Origin: an uncultured Chloroflexota bacterium
GTDB lineage: Bacteria > Chloroflexota > Dehalococcoidia > GIF9 > AB-539-J10
Direction of reading: 5' to 3'
DNA: 64,000 bases
Assembly (NCBI GenBank): GCA_903884455.1
Contig: CAISEW010000037.1
Span: forward strand, 1 to 64,000
Part shown: positions 58,648 to 64,000 of the stretch, in pieces
Layout of the letters: each line of letters begins with the position of its first letter
Position numbering within the stretch: position 1 is the stretch's first letter
Program-made: the position numbers and the translations under genes
Notes under the pieces: generated by a model
The model's database searches: none
Told to the model about the DNA's origin: nothing
Seen by the model: the letters and a program-made list of their open reading frames with translations, nothing else

Positions 58648-59592
58648 ATGAGAAAGTTGCCCAACTTCCGCGTGCAATTAGCCCCCCGGCATCCTAAGGG
58701 ACTAATCCTGTCTAATCCTGTGATGATAGCCGCGGGCATAGCTGGCTATGGCATAGAGTATGCTGAAATTGCTGATATACAAAAATTGGGTGCCATTGTC
58801 TGTAAAGGGACGACCCTTATGCCCAAAAAGGGTAATGCCCAACCACGACTGGTGGAAACCGCTGGTGGTCTGCTTAATTCGGTAGGCTTGGAAAATATCG
58901 GTGTTGACGCCCTGATTGAAGAAAAAGCGCCTGTATGGGCAGGGTGGCGGGTTCCGGTTATAGTTAATGTTGCCGGGGAAACAATAGACGAATATGTGGC
59001 TGTGACCAGCAAGTTAGAAGGCGTGGCCGGGGTCAGCGGCATTGAGCTAAATATTAGCTGCCCCAATGTTTCCGCAGGCGGGATGGAATTTGGTGTCGAT
59101 CCCAAGCTTGCCGCTCGGGTAACTTCAGCAGTTAAAGCTGCCACCACCTTACCGGTTATCGTTAAGTTGAGCCCCAATGTAACCGATATTAAGGAAATCG
59201 CTTTAGCCGTGGAAGAAGCTGGAGCTGATGCCATATCCCTGATTAACACACTGAAGGGCATGGCAATTGACATAGACCAAAGAAAGCCTTGCCTGGGGAA
59301 TATTGTAGGCGGGCTTTCTGGTCCCGCTATCAAGCCTGTGGCTCTTTATATGGTGTTCGAGACAGCCAAGGTGGTCCGTATTCCTGTGATAGGATGTGGT
59401 GGCATTGCTTGTGCTGAGGATGCCCTGGAGTTTATTATGGCTGGGGCTACGGCCATACAAATTGGCACAGCCAGCCTGACTAGTCCTGATATCTGTCTTA
59501 CTATACTGGAGGGAATAGAGCATTTTATGCTGGACAATGGGGTGGAGAATCTCACTGACCTTATTGGCATTGCCCAGCACTCAGCACGCTGA
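58648..59592 (+). CDS. pyrD: dihydroorotate dehydrogenase, class 1B catalytic subunit
   Basis: A 314-residue FMN TIM-barrel that oxidises dihydroorotate to orotate in pyrimidine synthesis. [28 protein letters not shown] and the FMN loop [27 protein letters not shown] fit PyrDB (uses an Fe-S/FAD subunit PyrK for NAD). pyrK is not visible next to it. ATG at 58648 or earlier TTG (58618) and GTG (58630); no good ribosome-binding site for any. Tail-to-tail with the mutase subunit, with both stop codons inside one palindrome. Confidence 0.93.
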   Translation: MRKLPNFRVQLAPRHPKGLILSNPVMIAAGIAGYGIEYAEIADIQKLGAIVCKGTTLMPKKGNAQPRLVETAGGLLNSVGLENIGVDALIEEKAPVWAGWRVPVIVNVAGETIDEYVAVTSKLEGVAGVSGIELNISCPNVSAGGMEFGVDPKLAARVTSAVKAATTLPVIVKLSPNVTDIKEIALAVEEAGADAISLINTLKGMAIDIDQRKPCLGNIVGGLSGPAIKPVALYMVFETAKVVRIPVIGCGGIACAEDALEFIMAGATAIQIGTASLTSPDICLTILEGIEHFMLDNGVENLTDLIGIAQHSAR

Positions 59593-59600
59593 GTGCTGGG
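59573..59600. terminator. bidirectional palindrome at convergent gene ends
   Basis: A perfect 13-bp inverted repeat (cccagcactcagc / gctgagtgctggg, two-base loop). It contains the stop codons of both pyrD and the mutase subunit gene, whose coding ends overlap by 12 bp. Likely ends transcription from both sides; T-runs are short. Confidence 0.65.
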
Positions 59601-59991
59601 TTATTTCCTTCTGGATGAAACTGATGATGTCCTCTGTGGAAATGCCCGGGCCAAAAACAGCTTTTACGCCCATTTGTTGTAAGGTGGGAATATCATCCTC
59701 GGGTATTATGCCACCAGCGATAACCAGGGCATCTTCTCTTCCTTTTTTTCTTAATCCTTCTATGATTGGTGGAAAGAGCTCTAAATGAGCTCCCGACAAG
59801 ATGCTCAACCCCACAACATTTACATCCTCCTGGATAGCTGCCTCGACAATCATCTCGGGAGTTTGTCGGATACCAGTATAGATTACCTCCATGCCGGCAT
59901 CCCGCAAAGCTCTAGCTACCACTTTAGCACCTCGGTCATGCCCATCTAAACCAGGCTTGGCTAGCAGAACACGAATCCTACTTTTGTTCAT
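59581..59991 (-). CDS. mcmA2: methylmalonyl-CoA mutase, B12-binding subunit
   Basis: A 136-residue cobalamin-binding domain. [30 protein letters not shown] holds the DxHxxG motif (DGHDRG) that supplies the lower axial His; SILSGAH and GGIIPEDD complete the domain. Separate from the catalytic subunit (60450), as in archaeal and many anaerobic mutases. MNKSRIRV at 59991 is taken as the start; the frame opens at 60021. Operon with epimerase and mutase. Confidence 0.93.
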   Translation of the reverse strand: MNKSRIRVLLAKPGLDGHDRGAKVVARALRDAGMEVIYTGIRQTPEMIVEAAIQEDVNVVGLSILSGAHLELFPPIIEGLRKKGREDALVIAGGIIPEDDIPTLQQMGVKAVFGPGISTEDIISFIQKEITQHSAC

Positions 59992-60005
59992 AGTCTGCTC
60001 CCTCT

Positions 60006-60404
60006 CTAGATTTTCTGACAAAGCTCAACAAGCACCCCTCTAAGCGATTTGGGGTGAATGAAAGCTACCATGCCCTCGAAGCCAGGGCGAGCCTTCTTAT
60101 CAATTAATTCTACCCCCCTTTTAGAGAGGCGGCTAAGCTCCTTATCTACATCGTCAACTTCAAACGTTATATGGTGAAGGCCCTCCCCTCTTTTCTCCAA
60201 GACGTTAGCCATATTACTGCCGGGAAGTGGTTCCAAAAGTTCCAGATTGGCGCCCTGGGCTAAGGAAAGGATGGCTGCCTTTACTCCTCGCTCCGAGAGG
60301 GTTTCAATCTTGTCAACCTCAGCGCCGAAACAATCCTTATAAAGCTTTATCGCTTCATCGAGGTTGCTAACTAAAATACCGATGTGGTCAACTTTTTTGG
60401 CCAT
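60006..60404 (-). CDS. mce: methylmalonyl-CoA epimerase
   Basis: A 132-residue protein of the glyoxalase/VOC fold that interconverts R- and S-methylmalonyl-Co[47 protein letters not shown] and GVLVELCQ give the four metal-ligand regions. Sits between the two mutase subunit genes. Typical of propionate/succinate interconversion. Confidence 0.93.
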   Translation of the reverse strand: MAKKVDHIGILVSNLDEAIKLYKDCFGAEVDKIETLSERGVKAAILSLAQGANLELLEPLPGSNMANVLEKRGEGLHHITFEVDDVDKELSRLSKRGVELIDKKARPGFEGMVAFIHPKSLRGVLVELCQKI

Positions 60405-60449
60405 TTCACCTCCTTTAAAGCTAGTATCATAAATCTTGAAAGCTGCCTC

Positions 60450-62105
60450 TCAAAAAACCAGGAATTCCTTTTGGGTAGAAAAAATCTTGCGCAGTACATC
60501 ACATATCTCACCCAAGGTGGCGTAAGCCTCCACGCATTCCAGAAAGGCGGGCATGGTATTATCCTTGCTTCGGGCGACATCTTCCAATCGCTTAAGCGCC
60601 TTGTGGACATTGCTGTTGTTCCTGTCTTTCCTGACCTGGGCAGTCCTCTCCTTCTGTCTTTTTTCCACTTCGGGCTTGACTCGCAGCAGCCCCACTATTT
60701 TAGGATAGGGAGAGACGAATTTGTTTACCCCTACCACAGTACGTTTACCGCCTTCAATTTCTTTCTGGTAGCGGTAAGAGGAGTCCTGAATTTCCCTCTG
60801 TTGATATCCTTGCTCTATGGCAGCTACGGCACCACCAAGGTTATCAATTTTGGTGATATACTCACCGGCTTCCTTTTCTAAGCTGTCGGTTAGATGTTCT
60901 ATGTAGTAAGAGCCACCAAGGGGATCAACAACATCAGCAATGCCATTTTCATAAGCTAGTATTTGCTGAGTCCGCACAGCTATGGTCACTGCTTCTTCAG
61001 AAGGCGGAGCATAAGCTTCGTCGAAAGAGTTAGTGTGCAGCGATTGAGTACCTCCTAAGGTTGCCGCCAGGGCTTCTATGGCTGTCCGCACAATATTATT
61101 ATGTGGCTGCGGCGCAGTGAGACTGCATCCCGCAGTTTGAGAGTGGAAACGAAGCATCCAGGAACGTGAATCTTTAGCCCCGAACCTCTCTCTCATAATC
61201 TTCGCCCAGAGGCGTCGTGCTGCCCTAAATTTGGCAATCTCCTCAAAAAAGTTGATATGGCTATTGAAGAAGAATGATAGCCTGGGAGCGAATGTATCTA
61301 CATCAAGCCCAGCATCAATAGCTGCCTGAACATAAGCAATACCGTTAGCCAGGGTGAAGCCAATTTCTTGAGCCGCGGTGGAACCAGCTTCTCGGATGTG
61401 ATAACCACTGATACTGATGGTATTCCAACGAGGGACCTGCTTGGCACAGTAGGCAAATATATCAGTGGCCAACCTCATGGAAGGGCGGGGCGGGAAGATG
61501 TGAGTGCCTCGGGCAATGTACTCCTTGAGTATGTCATTTTGAGTAGTGCCGTTTAATTCAGTGGGCTTGACTCCTTGTTTCTTGCCCAGGGCAATATACA
61601 TGGCAAGAAGAATTGGGGCAGTGGCATTTATGGTCATGGAAGTGCTTACCTTATCTAGAGGTATACCCTGGAAAAGAATCTCCATATCCCGTAGGCTGTC
61701 TATGGCAACACCAACCTTGCCCACCTCGCCTCTAGCTAAGGGATGGTCAGAGTCATAACCAATTTGTGTGGGCAGGTCGAAGGCTATGCTCAGGCCAGTC
61801 TGCCCTTGCTCTAAGAGATAGAGGTACCTCTGGTTAGTTTCCTCAGCAGTACCAAAGCCAGCGTACTGGCGTATTGTCCATATTCTCCCCCGATACATAT
61901 TTGATTGGACACCCCGAGTAAAGGGATACTCTCCGGGGTAACCCAAATCTCGAATGTAGTCAAAATCTGGCAAGTCCTCCGGTGTGTAAACAGTGTCAAT
62001 CTCCACGCCAGAGCTGGTTTCAAACTTCTCCTGGCGCTCGGCGGCACGCTTTAAAGCCGGAGCCAATGTAGTTTCACGCCATTCCTGCTTAGTTTTATTG
62101 GCCAT
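60450..62105 (-). CDS. mcmA1: methylmalonyl-CoA mutase, large catalytic subunit
   Basis: A 551-residue TIM-barrel subunit that isomerises methylmalonyl-CoA and succinyl-CoA with the separate B12 subunit. [49 protein letters not shown] and [23 protein letters not shown] are characteristic. Full-length and intact. Operon order mcmA1-mce-mcmA2. The set could run either carboxylate uptake (propionyl-CoA) or propionate formation. Confidence 0.95.
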   Translation of the reverse strand: MANKTKQEWRETTLAPALKRAAERQEKFETSSGVEIDTVYTPEDLPDFDYIRDLGYPGEYPFTRGVQSNMYRGRIWTIRQYAGFGTAEETNQRYLYLLEQGQTGLSIAFDLPTQIGYDSDHPLARGEVGKVGVAIDSLRDMEILFQGIPLDKVSTSMTINATAPILLAMYIALGKKQGVKPTELNGTTQNDILKEYIARGTHIFPPRPSMRLATDIFAYCAKQVPRWNTISISGYHIREAGSTAAQEIGFTLANGIAYVQAAIDAGLDVDTFAPRLSFFFNSHINFFEEIAKFRAARRLWAKIMRERFGAKDSRSWMLRFHSQTAGCSLTAPQPHNNIVRTAIEALAATLGGTQSLHTNSFDEAYAPPSEEAVTIAVRTQQILAYENGIADVVDPLGGSYYIEHLTDSLEKEAGEYITKIDNLGGAVAAIEQGYQQREIQDSSYRYQKEIEGGKRTVVGVNKFVSPYPKIVGLLRVKPEVEKRQKERTAQVRKDRNNSNVHKALKRLEDVARSKDNTMPAFLECVEAYATLGEICDVLRKIFSTQKEFLVF

Positions 62106-62164
62106 AGCTACCCCCTGAGTTAAGAAAATTTGCCCAATGGAGTCTCTCGAGTCTAGATATTACC

Positions 62165-62330
62165 TTTCGTCATTGCGAGCACCTGGAAGGTGCGTGGCAA
62201 TCCTCTGCCCCACTGAGATTGCTTCGGCACTGTCGTGCCTCGCAATGACAGAATGATGTGTCATTCTGAGCCCTTCGCATAGCTCAGGATGGTGTATAAA
62301 GATTCTTCGTCGTCCAACTTCATTTGGACT
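62165..62330. repeat. intergenic repeats
   Basis: In the 282-bp gap 62106-62387: cattgcgagcacctggaagg, gattgcttcggcactgtcg, and a second family (tcattctgagcccttcgca ... aaagattcttcg). No gene seen. Confidence 0.7.
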
Positions 62331-62387
62331 CCCAGAATGAATTACTAAACGCTCTCGCCATGTGCTATTGACACGGGTTATGTCCTA

Positions 62388-63152
62388 CTATTTACTTTTC
62401 TCTGACCCACTAACCTTGCCCAAAAGGGGAATTAGATCCATGGGCAAGGGGAACACGATGATGTTGCTTCTCTCTGTGGCAATGACTGACAATGTTTGCA
62501 AATAGCGAAGCTGTAGTGCTGACGGCTGACTAGAAATAATTTTGGCAGCCTCGGCCAATTTTTCTGCCGCCTGGGCTTCACCCTCGGCATGAACTACCTT
62601 GGCTCTTCTCTCTCGCTCAGCCTCAGCTTGGGCTGCCATAGCCCTCTGCATTGTTTGCGGCAGTTGCACATCCTTAACCTCCACCATGCTCACTTTTATA
62701 CCCCAGGGACTAGTGCCTTCATCAACCACTGCCTGTATCTTTCCGTTGAGCCTGTCCCGCTGGCCTAATAACTCATCCAGCGTGGATTGTCCGACAACAT
62801 TTCGCAAAGTGGTCTGGGCAAGCAGCGAGGTTGCCTTGATATAGTCGAGCACCTTGAGAATAGCATCTGCGGCATCGACTACCCGAAAGTAAATTACGGC
62901 GTCAACCCTGACAGTAACGTTGTCCACGCTGATGCACTCTTGCGCGGGAACGTCCATGGTGATTACCCGAAGGTCAAGTTTCCGCATAACCTCAATGAAA
63001 GGTATAATGAAGACCAGGCCTGGCCCCCTGAGGCCAACCCATCTACCCAAGCGGAAAACGCCCCCCCTTTCATACTCTCGAACGATTCTGATAGCTGCCG
63101 ACAGAAGTATTATTACTACTACTGCGATAAGCAAATAAATAAATAAGTTCAT
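62388..63152 (-). CDS. SPFH/Band 7 protein (slipin/stomatin-like)
   Basis: A 254-residue stomatin-type protein: N-terminal membrane helix (YLLIAVVVIILLSAAIRIV), then the SPFH domain EYERGGVFRLGRWVGLRGPG, RVDAVIYFRVVDAADAIL and VVGQSTLDELLGQRDRL, and an Ala/Glu-rich coiled coil (RAMAAQAEAERERRAKVVHAEGEAQAAEKL). Paired with NfeD genes just upstream, the classic slipin-NfeD partnership in membrane quality control. Confidence 0.93.
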   Translation of the reverse strand: MNLFIYLLIAVVVIILLSAAIRIVREYERGGVFRLGRWVGLRGPGLVFIIPFIEVMRKLDLRVITMDVPAQECISVDNVTVRVDAVIYFRVVDAADAILKVLDYIKATSLLAQTTLRNVVGQSTLDELLGQRDRLNGKIQAVVDEGTSPWGIKVSMVEVKDVQLPQTMQRAMAAQAEAERERRAKVVHAEGEAQAAEKLAEAAKIISSQPSALQLRYLQTLSVIATERSNIIVFPLPMDLIPLLGKVSGSEKSK

Positions 63153-63475
63153 TTTTCCTCCTTTTCTTTAGATTTTTTGACCACCCACAATTTCAATCCC
63201 TCTGTTTTGGTTATTATCACCTCCTCTCCGGGTTCTATTGTACTATCTTCGGCTATGGCTGTCCATAACTCTCCCTCAGCCAGAACCGTGCCCTTGGGGT
63301 TGAGGGTCGTTTGCACCACAGCTTCCTTCCCTATCATCTCCTCTACACCAGCCGAGAGTTTTCGCCTCTGGCCTTTTACGATGGCATAAATAACGAAAAT
63401 GATAAAAGCGGCGGCAAAGACTATGGCTATGATAATTGGGCCGGTCATTTCGATAGTGGGCATAGAGTATTCCAT
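63149..63475 (-). CDS. NfeD-like short protein
   Basis: A 108-residue protein with one N-terminal helix (IIIAIVFAAAFIIFVIYAIV) and an OB-fold NfeD C-terminal domain (MIGKEAVVQTTLNPKGTVLAEGELWTA, EEVIITKTEGLKLWV). Overlaps the slipin gene by 4 bp. Acts as partner of the SPFH protein. C-terminal part is closely related to the neighbouring longer NfeD, a probable duplication. Confidence 0.9.
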   Translation of the reverse strand: MEYSMPTIEMTGPIIIAIVFAAAFIIFVIYAIVKGQRRKLSAGVEEMIGKEAVVQTTLNPKGTVLAEGELWTAIAEDSTIEPGEEVIITKTEGLKLWVVKKSKEKEEK

Positions 63476-63488
63476 GAATGCTACCTTC

Positions 63489-64000
63489 CTATTCTTTTGA
63501 TTTCTTTGCCACCCATAATTTCAATCCTTCCACTCTGGATATTATCACCTCTTCACCCGGTGCTACTCTGCCGCCTACTGATGCCGCCGTCCATAATTCT
63601 CCCTGGGCGAGAACCGTGCCCGTAGGGTCGAGGAGTGTTTTGGCTATGGCTATTGTTCCAATCATTCCTTCAGCCCCGGTAACCTTGCGTCGCCTTTGCC
63701 CGCGGATAATGGCGCCGATGACAAAGATAGCGAAAGCGGTGATGCCTGCTGTAACCCCGGCAATTAGCCCCCTATTTACCTCTATCCCCGGGCTATGGCT
63801 GAACAAAATCAGCGAGCCCATAACCAGCGAGGCTACACCCCCGGCAGTCAATAGCCCATAACTATGGGTGAAATACTCGGTGACAAAAAGTCCCATGGCC
63901 AGTAAAATAAGTGCTATACCTCCCCAATAAGCATTAAGCACGCCCAGGGAGTAAAACGCCAGGAACAAGCTGATGCCACCAGCCACCCCGGGAAAAACCA
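63489..64000 (-). CDS. NfeD family protein, 5' end beyond window (partial)
   Basis: C-terminal portion of a membrane NfeD protein. Reads VFPGVAGGISLFLAFYSLG at the window edge without a start, followed by several hydrophobic helices and an OB-fold domain (GAEGMIGTIAIAKTLLDPTG, EEVIISRVEGLKLWVAKK). Pattern PGVAGGISLFLAFYSLGVL is that of NfeD1b proteins, whose N-terminal ClpP-like serine protease domain would lie beyond position 64000. First in the NfeD-NfeD-slipin operon. Confidence 0.9.
   Translation of the reverse strand, partial: VFPGVAGGISLFLAFYSLGVLNAYWGGIALILLAMGLFVTEYFTHSYGLLTAGGVASLVMGSLILFSHSPGIEVNRGLIAGVTAGITAFAIFVIGAIIRGQRRRKVTGAEGMIGTIAIAKTLLDPTGTVLAQGELWTAASVGGRVAPGEEVIISRVEGLKLWVAKKSKE

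Noticed and set aside
1..64000. CRISPR arrays, integrases, transposases, phage genes
   Set aside because: Looked for evenly spaced repeats and recombinase motifs; the repeats present are irregular and dispersed, and no transposase-like protein is encoded.

Overview
The window comes from a bacterial chromosome, most likely an anaerobic, uncultivated member of the Chloroflexota (Dehalococcoidia-like). I infer this from the mix of gene families: a PSP1/YaaT protein, very small basic proteins, a DUF39/NIL-ferredoxin homocysteine module, MtrA-like Fe-S proteins, methylmalonyl-CoA enzymes and a stand-alone 5S rRNA. No 16S or 23S rRNA is present to prove it. The DNA is gene-dense with short operons on both strands. 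Many intergenic gaps are filled by interspersed palindromic repeats.

Layout. 1-13 kb: wHTH regulator, MFS exporter, CDF metal exporter, small proteins, Trm112-like, QueD, FolK/FolP, aconitase-family large and small subunits with isocitrate dehydrogenase, LysA, HolB, PSP1, HNH and an acetyltransferase. 13.7-22.9 kb: SepCysS (pscS), a repeat-flanked membrane protein, a selenium/sulfur-trafficking group (DUF3343, class V cysteine desulfurase-like enzyme, truncated TusA-like ORF, YedE), a CDF exporter under a NiCo-type riboswitch, SepRS (sepS), DUF4342 and CinA. 22.9-28 kb: MBL hydrolase, radical SAM protein, 5S rRNA, class I aldolase, MDR dehydrogenase, THEP1 NTPase. 28-38 kb: thiolase, acyl-CoA ligase, and a branched-chain-type ABC importer (livGF, livHM, substrate-binding protein). 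38.8-43 kb: NadA, FdhD, MOSC and a two-gene ABC-2 exporter. 43.1-52.7 kb: a large arsenic island (MtrA/Fe-S protein, ArsG, ArsF, ACR3, Fe-S protein, thioredoxin-like protein, permease, ArsR; then cupin, ABC-2 exporter, ArsM, second ArsR). 53.2-64 kb: a second substrate-binding protein, Thi4, DUF39, NIL-ferredoxin, UPF0280, PyrD, methylmalonyl-CoA mutase and epimerase, SPFH and NfeD proteins.

The most notable system is an archaeal-type, sulfide-based sulfur assimilation set in a bacterium. SepRS plus SepCysS make Cys-tRNA from O-phosphoserine. DUF39 + NIL-ferredoxin + UPF0280 make homocysteine from aspartate semialdehyde and sulfide. A Thi4 with His in place of the sacrificial Cys uses free sulfide to make the thiamine thiazole. 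These three routes are typical of methanogens and suggest a sulfide-rich anoxic niche. The YedE/cysteine desulfurase/DUF3343 group sits between pscS and sepS and may deliver sulfur or selenium.

Regulatory findings include a promoter, NiCo-like aptamer and terminator ahead of the second CDF gene; a conserved structured leader shared by the two substrate-binding protein genes; a promoter and terminator (possible attenuator) ahead of livH; and two perfect operator-like palindromes ahead of the arsR genes. Functions are assigned from motifs and family knowledge; no database search was run.
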